Assembly (NCBI RefSeq): GCF_018327705.1
Contig: NZ_BNEM01000001.1
Location: 2,170,001 to 2,234,000, forward strand
Reading direction: 5' to 3'
Source: Catellatospora sp. TT07R-123
Lineage (GTDB): Bacteria; Actinomycetota; Actinomycetes; Mycobacteriales; Micromonosporaceae
Length of the DNA: 64,000 nucleotides
The first letter of the stretch is position 1; each line of letters opens with the position of its first letter. Below are positions 42,040 through 50,913 of this stretch, piece by piece. The notes beneath the pieces are model-generated. The model had not been told where the DNA came from, made no database searches, and was given only the letters and a program-made list of their open reading frames with translations. A program made the translations under genes and the position numbers.

Positions 42040-42987
42040 CTACGCGTACGCCGCGAGCGCCTGCGCGGCGCTGTCGCGGACCGCCTGGGCCACGCTCTCC
42101 GGGGCGACGACCTCGACCTGCGGGCCGAGCCCGAGCACCAGGCGGCGAGCCCAGTCCAGGTCGTTGACCCGCAGTGACACCAGCCACTCCTGCGGCGACA
42201 CCTCGACCACGGACTCGCACGGGTAGTACTCGGTGATCCAGCGGCCGCCCCGGCCGACGCGCAGCGTCATCGTGGGCGCCTGCGGGTCCGGCTGGAACAC
42301 GCCCTCGGCGATGTCGTTGGCCTGCGCCTGCGGCGGCGGCGCGGCCAGCTCGTCCAGCTCGGTCAGCACGTCGATGCGGTCGGCCCGGAACAGGCGCACG
42401 CCCTCGGCCACCCGGCACCACGCCTCCAGGTACGTGCGCCCCGACACCGACAGCAGCCGCATCGGGTCGACCACGCGCTCGCTGGAGACGTCCCGCGCCG
42501 CCGAGTAGTAGCTCAGCCGCAGCGCGCGGCCCCGCTCGACGGCGGCACGCAGTTCGGCGAGCCGGTCCTCGTTGCCGGGCAGGCGCACCGCCACCGGGGC
42601 GTCGTGCTCGCCCGCCGCCTGCTCGATCTTGGCCAGCGCCCGGTTGATCGCGTCGCGGTCGGCCACGCCCGGCGTCTCGGCCAGCATCCGCAGCGCCACG
42701 ACCAGCGCGGTCGCCTCGTCGGGGGTGAGCCGCAGCGGCCGGTCGATGCCCGCGTCGTACGTGATGGTCACCCGGTCGCCGTCGAACGACATGTCGATCA
42801 GGTCGCCGGGCCCGTAGCCGGGCAGCCCGCAGACCCACAGCAGCTCCAGGTCCTCCCGCAGCTGCTTCTCGCTCACACCCAGGTCGGCGGCGGCCTCGGT
42901 CAGCTCGATCCCCGGCCGCGCCAGCAGGTACGGCACCAGGTTCAGCAGCCGCGCCAGCCGGTCGGCCGAGGTCTTAGGACTGGTCAT
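42040..42987 (-). CDS. pafC: WYL-domain regulator PafC
   Basis: A 315-residue protein. N-terminal winged helix-turn-helix (LTEAAADLGVSEKQLREDLE), a middle helical part and a WYL domain with YYSAARDVSSERVVDP and LEAWCRVAEGVRLFRADRI. With PafB it forms the activator of the mycobacterial LexA-independent DNA-damage response. The pafB stop overlaps its start by four bases (ATGA). Its place beside pafB and tatAC fixes the call. Confidence 0.93.
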   Translation of the reverse strand: MTSPKTSADRLARLLNLVPYLLARPGIELTEAAADLGVSEKQLREDLELLWVCGLPGYGPGDLIDMSFDGDRVTITYDAGIDRPLRLTPDEATALVVALRMLAETPGVADRDAINRALAKIEQAAGEHDAPVAVRLPGNEDRLAELRAAVERGRALRLSYYSAARDVSSERVVDPMRLLSVSGRTYLEAWCRVAEGVRLFRADRIDVLTELDELAAPPPQAQANDIAEGVFQPDPQAPTMTLRVGRGGRWITEYYPCESVVEVSPQEWLVSLRVNDLDWARRLVLGLGPQVEVVAPESVAQAVRDSAAQALAAYA

Positions 42988-43982
42988 CGCACCGCCTCCA
43001 CCAGCTCCTGCGGTGCGGCCACGCCCGCGATCTCGCGCAGCCGGGCGATGGTCGCCTCGCGAACCTCGGCGGGCTCCAGCACCTTCACGTCGGCCCCGTA
43101 GCCGACCAGCCAGGCGGCGAAGCTGTCGGGGTCGGCGTAGCGCAGCTCCAGCACGTCGCCCTCGGGCGTCGGGGTGCAGTTGGCCGCCCAGCGGCGCACC
43201 CCGGCGGCCCGGCCGGGCGCGACCAGCACCCTGGTGGTGCGGTTGCGCTCCACCGGCCCGGACCAGCGGGCCACGTAGCTGATCAGGTCGAGGTCGGCGG
43301 GCGGCGTGAACGCCTGCTCGTCGCCGACCGCCCGCACCGGCCCGACGATGCGCGACAGCCGGAAGCAGCGCGGCGCGGCGCGGTCGATGTCGTGGCCCAC
43401 CACATACCACCGGCCGCGCCAGCACACCACGCCCCAGGGCTGGAGGCGCCGCGCCGTCGACGCGTCGTCCTCGGGCACCCGGTAGGGGAAGCTCACCTCG
43501 CGGCGGGCCCGCGCGGCGGCGGTCAGCGGCTCGAACGCCGCGTCGACGGCCACCACCGGCTCCACGCCCAGGGTCGCGTGCGGGTCGACGTCGACGCCGC
43601 CCGCGCGCAGCTTGGCCAGGCCCGAGGTGGCCGCGGCGGCCAGGCCCGCGTGCCGCCACAGCCGCGCGGCCACGCCCACGGCGGCGGCCTCGTCGGGGGT
43701 GAGCGGGATCGCCGGCAGCGCGTAGTCGCGGTGGGCGATGCGGTAGCCGGGCTCGGTGTCGAAGACACTGGCGGTGCCGGTCTCCAGCGGCACGCCCAGG
43801 GCGCGCAGTTCCGCTTTGTCCCGCTCGAACTTCCGCTGGAACGCCTCGTGCTCACGGGCGTCGTCGGCGTCGTGCTCGTATCCGGGCACGGTCGCGGCGA
43901 TCTGCGCCGCGGTCAGGAAGCGGCGCGTGGACAGCAGACAGATCACGAGGTTGACCAGGCGTTCAGTTCGACTGCGCGACAC
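42984..43982 (-). CDS. pafB: WYL-domain regulator PafB
   Basis: A 332-residue partner of PafC. The start SRSRTERLVNLVICLLSTRRF is the conserved N terminus of PafB, which is why the GTG at 43982 is chosen over the farther upstream frame. The helix-turn-helix covers LTAAQIAATVPGY and the WYL domain shows FPYRVPEDDASTARRLQPWG and GRWYVVGHDIDR. A WYL domain probably binds a DNA or nucleotide signal. The gene is the first of the pafBC unit; a stem-loop element lies upstream. Confidence 0.93.
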   Translation of the reverse strand: MSRSRTERLVNLVICLLSTRRFLTAAQIAATVPGYEHDADDAREHEAFQRKFERDKAELRALGVPLETGTASVFDTEPGYRIAHRDYALPAIPLTPDEAAAVGVAARLWRHAGLAAAATSGLAKLRAGGVDVDPHATLGVEPVVAVDAAFEPLTAAARARREVSFPYRVPEDDASTARRLQPWGVVCWRGRWYVVGHDIDRAAPRCFRLSRIVGPVRAVGDEQAFTPPADLDLISYVARWSGPVERNRTTRVLVAPGRAAGVRRWAANCTPTPEGDVLELRYADPDSFAAWLVGYGADVKVLEPAEVREATIARLREIAGVAAPQELVEAVR

Positions 43983-44075
43983 GACCGCCACGCTAGCAGC
44001 GCCAAGGCTCCAAGCGTTAACCGGCAACAGTCCCTTCTCATCCGGCCCCACCCCCGAACCCCGCCCACCCCTTCG

Positions 44076-44138
44076 CCGATTTGCCTGGCAATCGGGGGTA
44101 TACGCCGCACCGAAACCCCCGATTGCCAGGCAAATCGG
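44076..44138. repeat. Dispersed stem-loop element, family A copy 2
   Basis: Perfect 24-base arms (44076-44099, 44115-44138) around a 15-base loop. Core TTGCC...GGCAA is 53 bases (44081-44133), as in copy 1. Arm bases differ from copy 1 (TTGCCTGGCAATCGGGGG), with pairing kept by compensating changes. It lies between divergent genes. Confidence 0.88.
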
Positions 44139-44236
44139 ATGATCGTTGGTAGCTCGGGCGGGTGACGGCGCGCCGGAGGGCCGCCGGTGCGGTGGCGCGG
44201 TCGGGGGCCGGCGGCCGGGGCCGATAGGGTCGCCGT

Positions 44237-45316
44237 GTGATTCGGTGGCGCAGGGGCACGGTGCAGCAGGTCGTACGCGGCTGGCGCGGGGCGGTGGAGC
44301 TCACCGTCGTGCTGGCGGCCCGCACCCCCGACGACCCCGCCACGGTACGGGCCCTGGCCTACCCCGACCTCGTCGGCACCCCGCAGCCCGGCGACGAGGT
44401 CCTGCTCAACACCAACGCGCTCGCGCTTGGCCTGGGCACCGGGGGGTACGCCCTGGTCGTCGCCGTCCCCGACCGGCTGCCCGAGGACACGCCGCCGCGC
44501 GGGCACATCGTCAAGGCCCGTTACAGCCCGCTGCAGACCATCCGGCTGGCCGCCGACGAGGAGGGCTCCCCGCACCGCGCGGCGCTGGTCGACGCCACCG
44601 ACGTCGGCGGGATGCCCGTGATCACCGCTGACCTGCACTCGGCGCTGCCCGCGATCCTCGCCGGCATCCGCGCCGACGCGCCCGACGCCCGCGTCGCGTA
44701 CGTGCTCACCGACGGCGGCGCGCTGGCCGCCGGGTTCTCCCGCACCCTCGACGCCCTGCAGGGCAGCCTCGCCGGGACCGTCACCGCCGGGCAGGCCTGG
44801 GGCGGCGACCTGGAGGCGGTCAACATCCACAGCGGACTGCTCGCCGCCCGCCACGCCCTGGGCGCCGACCTCGCCGTGGTCAGCCAGGGGCCGGGCAACC
44901 TCGGCACCGGCACCGTCTGGGGCTTCTCCGGCACCGCCGTCGGCGAGGCCGTCAACGCCGCCGCGGTGCTGGGCGGGCGGCCCGTCGGCGCGCTGCGCGT
45001 CTCCGACGCCGACGCGCGCGAGCGGCACTGGGGGGTCTCGCACCACAGCATCACCGCGTACGGCCGCGTCGCGCTCGCCCCGGCCGACCTGGTGCTGCCC
45101 TCGGGGCTGCCTGCCGCGCTGCGCGAGCGGATCGACGCCGACCTGGCCCCGCTGGCGGGGCGGCACCGCGTCGTCACGGTCGACAGCGGCGGGCTCGACG
45201 AGGCGCTGCGCGCGGTGCCGGTGAAGCTGTCGACGATGGGCCGGGGCCTGGACGCGGACTACGCGTACTTCCTCACCTGCGCCGCCGCGGGCCGCCACGC
45301 CGCCACCCTGCTCTGA
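44237..45316 (+). CDS. DUF3866 family protein
   Basis: A 359-residue protein of the DUF3866 family. Strong blocks: GDEVLLNTNALALGLGTGG, VVSQGPGNLGTGT and WGVSHHSITAYGRVAL. No signal peptide and no membrane helix. DUF3866 genes are found near pafA/pafBC and dop in actinobacteria; the function is unknown. It is transcribed against its neighbours and ends at a family-B stem-loop. Confidence 0.85.
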   Translation: MIRWRRGTVQQVVRGWRGAVELTVVLAARTPDDPATVRALAYPDLVGTPQPGDEVLLNTNALALGLGTGGYALVVAVPDRLPEDTPPRGHIVKARYSPLQTIRLAADEEGSPHRAALVDATDVGGMPVITADLHSALPAILAGIRADAPDARVAYVLTDGGALAAGFSRTLDALQGSLAGTVTAGQAWGGDLEAVNIHSGLLAARHALGADLAVVSQGPGNLGTGTVWGFSGTAVGEAVNAAAVLGGRPVGALRVSDADARERHWGVSHHSITAYGRVALAPADLVLPSGLPAALRERIDADLAPLAGRHRVVTVDSGGLDEALRAVPVKLSTMGRGLDADYAYFLTCAAAGRHAATLL

Positions 45317-45342
45317 CGCCACCAGCTCGCGCTCTTTGGTTC

Positions 45343-45406
45343 GTGCAGTTTCGGGGAAAGTGCACGAATAATGGGCCGCGATCCAGCACTTTCCCCGAAA
45401 CTGCAC
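45343..45406. repeat. 64-nt dispersed stem-loop element, copy 3 (family B)
   Basis: Arms identical to copy 1 (45343-45363, 45386-45406) and a 22-base loop. The pairing extends four bases outward on each side (45339-45410). It lies between convergent genes. The loop shares ACGAAT at its start with copy 1. Confidence 0.92.
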
Positions 45407-45447
45407 GAACGCCCGACACGGGCGAGCGGGGCGCGCAGGCGGGCGGG

Positions 45448-45660
45448 TCAGGTGAAGATGATGATGGCGGCGATGGCGGCGATCGACAGGACCAGGAGCA
45501 GGGCCAGGACCCAGGTGGGGACCGTGTACTCGCCCCGCCGGTTGCGCTGGATCTCCTGGTAGATGCGCTCGCGGCGGCGCTCGCCCCGGCTCAGCTTGAC
45601 GTCGTCGGCGTTGCGTTCGGGCATCTCGGCGCCGGGCACGCGGTCGTTCGGGTCGCTCAT
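45448..45660 (-). CDS. Hypothetical tail-anchored small membrane protein
   Basis: 70 residues: an acidic then basic soluble part (MSDPNDRVPGAEMPERNADD and KLSRGERRRERIYQEIQRN) and one C-terminal membrane helix (PTWVLALLLVLSIAAIAAII). The ATG at 45660 is chosen by the shape of the protein. It lies between two stem-loop elements, downstream of pafA on the same strand. I do not recognise a family. Confidence 0.65.
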   Translation of the reverse strand: MSDPNDRVPGAEMPERNADDVKLSRGERRRERIYQEIQRNRRGEYTVPTWVLALLLVLSIAAIAAIIIFT

Positions 45661-45684
45661 GATGCTCCGAGCGTAGCCCACCCC

Positions 45685-45766
45685 CCAAGATCACTCATAT
45701 TGCCGGGCAGCCGGGGGTATGCGGTCCGCCATACCCCCGGCTGCCCGGCAATTCAGTTGATCTTGG
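45685..45766. repeat. Dispersed stem-loop element, family A copy 3
   Basis: Arms of 36 bases with about three mismatches (45685-45720, 45731-45766) around a 10-base loop. The TTGCC...GGCAA core is 52 bases. TGATC again follows six bases after GGCAA. It lies between two minus-strand genes, after pafA. Confidence 0.85.
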
Positions 45767-45778
45767 GTGGGCCGGTCG

Positions 45779-47137
45779 TCACATGCTGGCGATGAGGCGC
45801 TCGACGCGCTCGTCGTGGGCCCGGAACGGGTCCTTGCACAGGACGGTGCGCTGGGCCTGGTCGTTCAGCTTCAGGTGCACCCAGTCGACGGTGAAGTCGC
45901 GCCGCTTCTCCTGCGCGTGCTTGATGAACTCCCCGCGCAGCCGGGCCCGGGTCGTCTGCGGCGGCGTCTCCTTCGCCTCGAACGTGCGCAGGTCGGTCAC
46001 CACCCGGTCGACCTTGCCGCGCTTCTCCAGCAGCGGGTAGAGCCCGCGCCCGCGGCGCAGGTCGTGGTAGGCCAGGTCCATCTGGGCGATGCGGGGGCTG
46101 GACAGCGGCAGGTCGTGCTTGCGCTGGTACGCCTCGATCAGCCGCAGCTTCGTCACCCAGTCGATCTCCCGGCCCACCGAGGCCAGATCGCCGGTCTCCA
46201 CCGCGGTCAGCACCCGCCCCCACAGGTCCACCACGCGCTGCGCGGCGGGGTCGGGCGCCCGGCGGGCCACGAACTCGACCGCCTTCTCGTGGTAGATCCG
46301 CTGGATCTCCAGCGCGCTGGCCTCCTTGCCGCTGGCCAGGCGCACCTTGCGGCGGCCGGTGATGTCGTGCGAGACCTCGCGGATCGCCCGGATCGGGTTC
46401 TCCAGCGCCAGGTCGGGCATGGCCACACCGGTCTCGATCATGCGCAGCACCAGGTCGGCGCTGCCCACCTTGAGCAGCGTCGTCACCTCGTTCATGTTGG
46501 AGTCGCCGACGATCACGTGCAGGCGCCGGTAGCGCTCGGCGTCGGCGTGCGGCTCGTCGCGGGTGTTGATGATCGGCCGGGACCGGGTCGTCGCCGAGGA
46601 GACGCCCTCCCAGATGTGCTCGGCGCGCTGCGACAGGCAGTACACGGCCCCGCGCGGGGTCTGCAGCACCTTGCCCGCCCCGCAGATCAGCTGCCGGGTG
46701 ACCAGGAACGGGATCAGCACGTCGGCCAGGCGGCCGAACTCGCCGTGCCGCGAGACCAGGTAGTTCTCGTGGCAGCCGTACGAGTTGCCGGCCGAGTCGG
46801 TGTTGTTCTTGAACAGGTAGATCTCGCCCGCAATGCCCTCGTCGTGCAGCCGCTTCTCGGCGTCGACGAGCAGGCCCTCGAGAATCCGCTCCCCCGCCCG
46901 GTCGTGGGCGACCAGGTCCACCACCGAGTCGCACTCGGGCGTGGCGTATTCGGGATGGGAACCGACGTCGAGGTAGAGGCGGGCGCCGTTGCGGAGGAAG
47001 ACGTTGCTCGACCGTCCCCATGAGACGACCCGACGGAACAGGTAGCGCGCCACCTCGTCCGGGGACAGCCGTCGCTGGCCCCGGTAGGTGCAGGTGACAC
47101 CGTACTCGGTCTCTAGCCCGAAGATTCGTCGGTCCAT
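45779..47137 (-). CDS. pafA: Pup-protein ligase PafA
   Basis: A 452-residue glutamine-synthetase-like ligase that joins the C-terminal Glu of Pup to substrate Lys. The start [14 protein letters not shown] carries the catalytic Glu-x-Glu region; [40 protein letters not shown] and [20 protein letters not shown] (the last two also found in Dop) follow. Full length. It is the last proteasome gene in reading order and is separated from prcA by the dTDP-glucose dehydratase gene on the other strand. Confidence 0.98.
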   Translation of the reverse strand: MDRRIFGLETEYGVTCTYRGQRRLSPDEVARYLFRRVVSWGRSSNVFLRNGARLYLDVGSHPEYATPECDSVVDLVAHDRAGERILEGLLVDAEKRLHDEGIAGEIYLFKNNTDSAGNSYGCHENYLVSRHGEFGRLADVLIPFLVTRQLICGAGKVLQTPRGAVYCLSQRAEHIWEGVSSATTRSRPIINTRDEPHADAERYRRLHVIVGDSNMNEVTTLLKVGSADLVLRMIETGVAMPDLALENPIRAIREVSHDITGRRKVRLASGKEASALEIQRIYHEKAVEFVARRAPDPAAQRVVDLWGRVLTAVETGDLASVGREIDWVTKLRLIEAYQRKHDLPLSSPRIAQMDLAYHDLRRGRGLYPLLEKRGKVDRVVTDLRTFEAKETPPQTTRARLRGEFIKHAQEKRRDFTVDWVHLKLNDQAQRTVLCKDPFRAHDERVERLIASM

Positions 47138-47246
47138 ACAAAGACACTAGCCGCCCGAACGCCCAAGGTCACTGTTGTGCGCGCGGCGAGGTCTTGCGTG
47201 TAATCCCGACACACACCGTCCCGAGGTGTCGGTAAGGCACCACTCA

Positions 47247-47261
47247 GTCACCTTGGGTGAC
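47247..47261. promoter_or_regulatory. Operator-like palindrome between pafA and rfbB-like gene
   Basis: GTCACC-TTG-GGTGAC, a perfect 6-base inverted repeat in the 214-base interval between two divergent genes. It may be a regulator site for either gene; no regulator is known. Confidence 0.35.
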
Positions 47262-47351
47262 CGGTTCCACGCTACCTGCCAGCGTCGATGTCCGCAGGCG
47301 GCATGCCGCGAACGTCCCACAACACAGAACGTGACATAAACTTCCGTTGTC

Positions 47352-48344
47352 ATGAAAATTCTGGTCACCGGCGGCGCCGGGTTCATCGGCTCGCAGTACG
47401 TCCGCAGCCTGCTCGGCGGCGAGCACAGCGGTCACGGCGACAGCGTGACCGTGCTCGACAAGCTCACCTACTGCGGCAACCCCGCCAACCTCGCCCCCGT
47501 CGCCGACAGCCCGCACCTGACCTTCGTGACCGGCGACATCTGCGACGCCGACCTCGTCGACCAGCTCGTCCCCGGCCACGACGCCGTCGTGCACCTGGCC
47601 GCCGAGACGCACGTGGACCGCTCGGTGCGCACCGCCGCCGGGTTCGTGCGCACCAACGTGCTCGGCACCCAGGTGCTGCTCGACGCCGCCCTGCGCCACG
47701 GCGTCGGCCGGTTCGTGCACGTCTCCACCGACGAGGTCTACGGCAGCATCGAGCACGGCCGCTGGCGCGAGGACCAGCCGCTGGCACCGCGCTCGCCGTA
47801 CTCGGCGGCCAAGGCCGGCAGCGACCTGCTCGCCCTGGCCTACCACGCCACCCACGGGCTCGACGTCGTGGTGACCCGCTGCGCCAACAACTACGGGCCG
47901 TACCAGTTCCCCGAGAAGATCATCCCGCTGTTCACGACGAACCTGCTCGACGGCCTGCCCGTCCCGCTGTACGGAGACGGCACCCAGGTCCGTGAGTGGC
48001 TGCACGTGGCCGACCACTGCGCAGCCATCGACCTCGTGCTGCGGCGCGGGCGGCCCGGCGCCGTCTACCACGTCGGCGGCACCGCCGAACTCACCAACCG
48101 CGAGCTGGCCGGGCTGCTGCTGGCCGCCACCGGCCGCGACGCGGACCTGGTCCGCACCGTCGCCGACCGCAAGGGCCACGACCGGCGGTACGCGCTGGAC
48201 GACACCAGGATCCGCGAGGAGCTCGGGTACGCCCCGCGCGTCGGCTTCGCCACCGGGCTGGCCGCCACCGTCGCCTGGTACCGCGACAACCGGGCCTGGT
48301 GGCAGCCGCTGAAGGGCGCCGCCGCCCTGCCCGAGCCCGCCTGA
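47352..48344 (+). CDS. dTDP-glucose 4,6-dehydratase-like protein
   Basis: A 330-residue short-chain dehydrogenase-fold sugar-nucleotide enzyme. NAD-binding GGAGFIGSQYV, then AAETHVDRSV, STDEVYGSIE and the active-site Tyr/Lys in SPYSAAKAGSDLL. The block RCANNYGPYQFPEKIIPLF is typical of RmlB. It converts dTDP-glucose to the 4-keto-6-deoxy sugar. It stands alone, without rmlA, C or D, between prcA and pafA, and on the opposite strand to them, so it is a foreign gene in the proteasome cluster. Confidence 0.9.
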   Translation: MKILVTGGAGFIGSQYVRSLLGGEHSGHGDSVTVLDKLTYCGNPANLAPVADSPHLTFVTGDICDADLVDQLVPGHDAVVHLAAETHVDRSVRTAAGFVRTNVLGTQVLLDAALRHGVGRFVHVSTDEVYGSIEHGRWREDQPLAPRSPYSAAKAGSDLLALAYHATHGLDVVVTRCANNYGPYQFPEKIIPLFTTNLLDGLPVPLYGDGTQVREWLHVADHCAAIDLVLRRGRPGAVYHVGGTAELTNRELAGLLLAATGRDADLVRTVADRKGHDRRYALDDTRIREELGYAPRVGFATGLAATVAWYRDNRAWWQPLKGAAALPEPA

Positions 48345-48353
48345 GAGACGGCA

Positions 48354-48383
48354 GCGGCGCCGCCCCGGGAAGGGTGGCGCCGC
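48354..48383. terminator. Bidirectional terminator
   Basis: A 12-base-pair stem with one G-U pair (48354-48365, 48372-48383) and a 6-base loop separate the converging dehydratase and prcA genes. Confidence 0.7.
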
Positions 48384-48403
48384 ATCGTCTCGGGCGAGGT
48401 CGG

Positions 48404-49111
48404 TCAGGCCGTCGGCGGAGTCAGCAGCGGGGTCAGCGCCGCCCCGGTCACGCGCCGGAACTTGCGGCCCGGCCGGGCCCGCTCCAGCACCGCCACCTCA
48501 AGCTGCTCGGCCGCGAGCGTACGGGCCGCGCCGCCGTCGCCGCCGACGCTGGCCAGGGCCTTGACGGCCAGCTTCAGCGCGTCGCCGAGAGTGTGCTCGG
48601 CGCTGTGCTCGGCGCGCAGCACCCCCGCGATCGCCTCGGCCTGGCCGCCCATCGCCATGAACCCGGGCTCGTCCGCGACCGACCCGTCGTAGGTCAGCCG
48701 GTACAGCTCGTCGTGCTCGGGCGAGGAGCCGACCTCGGCGACGCAGATCTCCACCTCGTACGGCTTGCCCTGCTCGGAGAAGATCGAGCCGAGGGTCTGC
48801 GCGTACGCGCTGGCCAGGGCGCGGCCGGTGACGTCGCGGCGGTCGTAGGAGTAGCCGCGCAGGTCGGCCATCCGCACCCCGGCCGCCCGCAGGTTCTCGA
48901 ACTCGTTGTACTTGCCCACGGCCGCGAAGCCGATCCGGTCGTAAATCTCGCTCACCTTGTGCAGCGTGGTGGAGAGGTTCTCCGCCACGAACAGCACGCC
49001 ACCCGCGTACGTCAGCACCACCACGCTGCGACCGCGCGCGATGCCCTTGCGGGCGTACTCCGAGCGGTCCCGCATGATCTGCTCAGGCGAGGCGTAGAAC
49101 TGCATGGCCAC
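48404..49111 (-). CDS. prcA: Proteasome subunit alpha PrcA
   Basis: A 235-residue alpha-type 20S subunit. N-terminal gate helix region [20 protein letters not shown], followed by [20 protein letters not shown]. Alpha subunits form the outer, non-catalytic rings. GTG at 49111 is chosen because AAGGAG lies nine bases upstream; the next ATG is two codons on. It follows prcB by 56 bases on the same strand. Confidence 0.97.
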   Translation of the reverse strand: MAMQFYASPEQIMRDRSEYARKGIARGRSVVVLTYAGGVLFVAENLSTTLHKVSEIYDRIGFAAVGKYNEFENLRAAGVRMADLRGYSYDRRDVTGRALASAYAQTLGSIFSEQGKPYEVEICVAEVGSSPEHDELYRLTYDGSVADEPGFMAMGGQAEAIAGVLRAEHSAEHTLGDALKLAVKALASVGGDGGAARTLAAEQLEVAVLERARPGRKFRRVTGAALTPLLTPPTA

Positions 49112-49167
49112 AGCGGTTGTCTCCTTCTGCGAACGGCCGATGGACTACTCGGGACTACTCGGGACGG

Positions 49168-50010
49168 TCAGCCGACCGGGTGCTCGGTGCGCGCCGCGAT
49201 GACGGCCTGGGCCATCGCCTCGGTCTCCTCGTCGGTGAACCGTGCCGTGCCCTCGGCCGTCGCGGTCATCACCACGGGGAAGATCTTGCGGATGACGTCG
49301 GGGCCGCCGGTCGCCGTGTCGTCGTCGGCGGCGTCGAACAGCGCCTCGATCGCCAGCGGCGCAGCCTGCGCCACGGTCAGGCCCGGCTTGAACCGCTTCT
49401 TCAGCGACGACTTCGCGAACAGCGAACCCGAGCCGATCGCGTCGTAGCCCGAGTGCTCCTCGTACAGCCCGCCCGCGATGTCGAAGCTGAAGATCCGGCC
49501 GGCCTTGCCCGGCACCTTGGCGTCCAGGTCGAACCCGGCGAACAGCGGGATCACGGCCAGGCCCTGCATGGCCGCGCCCAGGTTCTGGCGGATCATCGTG
49601 GCCAGGCGGTTGGCCTTGCCGTCGAGCGAGAGCATCGCGCCCTCGATCTTCTCGTAGTGCTGGAGCTCCACCTGGAACAGGCGCATCAGCTCGATGCCGA
49701 CACCCGCGGTGCCGGCGATGCCGATCAGCGAGTACACGTCGGCGGGGTGCACCTTCTCGATGTCGCGGCTCGCGATGAGGTTGCCCATGGTCGCGCGGCG
49801 GTCGCCGGCCATCACCACACCGTCGGTGCCGGCGATCGCGACGATGGTGGTGGCGTGGGGCGCCACGTCCGCGCTGATCCCGGCGGGCAGCGGACGGCGG
49901 CCGGGCAGCAGCTCCGGCGCCACCTGCGTCAGGAACTCGGTGAACGACGACGTTCCCGGCGTGGTGAAACTAGCCGGTAGACGCCCGGGTGAACCAATAC
50001 CCGCTGCCAC
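49168..50010 (-). CDS. prcB: Proteasome subunit beta PrcB
   Basis: A 280-residue beta-type subunit made with a propeptide. The propeptide ends at ...ADVAPHA and the mature protein starts [11 protein letters not shown], exposing the catalytic Thr. The Lys equivalent is in [11 protein letters not shown] (Arg/Asp region) and the family block [14 protein letters not shown] is present. The GTG at 50010 follows GGAGGAG by four bases. Its first 82 bases overlap the 3' end of the endonuclease gene in another frame. Confidence 0.96.
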   Translation of the reverse strand: MAAGIGSPGRLPASFTTPGTSSFTEFLTQVAPELLPGRRPLPAGISADVAPHATTIVAIAGTDGVVMAGDRRATMGNLIASRDIEKVHPADVYSLIGIAGTAGVGIELMRLFQVELQHYEKIEGAMLSLDGKANRLATMIRQNLGAAMQGLAVIPLFAGFDLDAKVPGKAGRIFSFDIAGGLYEEHSGYDAIGSGSLFAKSSLKKRFKPGLTVAQAAPLAIEALFDAADDDTATGGPDVIRKIFPVVMTATAEGTARFTDEETEAMAQAVIAARTEHPVG

Positions 50011-50615
50011 GAGGTCTCCTCCAGGTAGTCGATCGCCTTGCGAAGGTTTGCCCGGTCGTCCTTGAACTGTCCAAGGCCGCCGTTGCAGTTGAAGCAAAGG
50101 ATGCCACGTACGTTACCGAACGGGTGGTCGTGGTCGACGTGCTCGGGTCCCGGTGCGCCGCAGATCGCACACACCCCGCCCTGCCCCGCCAACATCGCGT
50201 CGAACTCCGCCTGCCCCATCTTGTAGCGACGCCGCAAGTGGTATTCGCGCGTGCCGCCGTATAGGCGCTGCTTCGACTCACGCCCGCGCGCGTTATGACA
50301 CGGCTTGCAGTGAGTGGCGTAGCCCGATTCCTCGGCCTTGTTCCGGGGGAAATCCTCAAGCGGCTTGTCCTCACCGCACTGAGGACAGTGTTTCCGACCG
50401 TCCGTCACGACCCGCCGAACCTGGACGCCGCGGCCTTCTCGCACTTGAACACGACGGGCATAGCTTGCTTTGGACCGTTCGTTGAAGCACGGCTTGCAGT
50501 AGCTCCCGCGGCCATCGGGGCGACGGGGGCTGGCGTGAAACTCGACTAGCGGCTTCCATTGATCACAATCGCGACAGCGTCGTAAGCCATCGCGATCGTT
50601 GTTCGCCAGCGGCAT
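49929..50615 (-). CDS. Phage-type endonuclease VII with two zinc ribbons
   Basis: A 228-residue HNH/endonuclease VII-fold nuclease. Two N-terminal CxxC...CxxC zinc ribbons (C14, C17, C40, C43 and C77, C80, C103, C106) resemble each other. The nuclease core follows: [20 protein letters not shown] with [14 protein letters not shown] (C149, C152, H162, H164, C174, C177). Such proteins are usual in phages and mobile DNA. Here it stands between pup and prcB, 23 bases after pup, and its last 27 codons run over the prcB start. Its DNA looks less GC-rich than its neighbours. Its start shows no strong ribosome site. Confidence 0.85.
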   Translation of the reverse strand: MPLANNDRDGLRRCRDCDQWKPLVEFHASPRRPDGRGSYCKPCFNERSKASYARRVQVREGRGVQVRRVVTDGRKHCPQCGEDKPLEDFPRNKAEESGYATHCKPCHNARGRESKQRLYGGTREYHLRRRYKMGQAEFDAMLAGQGGVCAICGAPGPEHVDHDHPFGNVRGILCFNCNGGLGQFKDDRANLRKAIDYLEETSWQRVLVHPGVYRLVSPRRERRRSPSS

Positions 50616-50638
50616 GTCCGTTTTGCCCCGATCTGAGT

Positions 50639-50851
50639 CTATTGTCCGCCTTTTTGTACGTAACCACGGATAAACTCCTCGGCGTTCTCCTCGAGGACGG
50701 CGTCGATCTCGTCGAGGATGTCGTCGACGTCCTCGCTGATCTTCTCGACGCGCTCGGCCACCTCGGGATTGACCTCGGGCGCTACCGACTCGGCCTCCTG
50801 CTCGCCGCGCGAGCGACCCGACTGTGACTGTCCACCGTCCTGCGTGGCCAT
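50639..50851 (-). CDS. pup: Prokaryotic ubiquitin-like protein Pup
   Basis: A 70-residue disordered tag ending IRGYVQKGGQ. The terminal Gln means that Dop must deamidate it to Glu before PafA can attach it. The middle is helical and acidic (ERVEKISEDVDDILDEIDAV), the part that Mpa binds. Typical length is 64-72. It lies 62 bases after dop and 23 before the endonuclease gene. Confidence 0.98.
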   Translation of the reverse strand: MATQDGGQSQSGRSRGEQEAESVAPEVNPEVAERVEKISEDVDDILDEIDAVLEENAEEFIRGYVQKGGQ

Positions 50852-50913
50852 CTTCGCCCTCCCTGAAGCCTGTCGTGGGGTTTAAACCTAGCGCGCACCG
50901 GTGACGAAAGCGA

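Noticed and set aside
47352..48344. A sugar-antigen gene cluster around the dehydratase
   Set aside because: rmlA, rmlC, rmlD and any sugar-specific transferase beside it are absent; only the single gene is seen.
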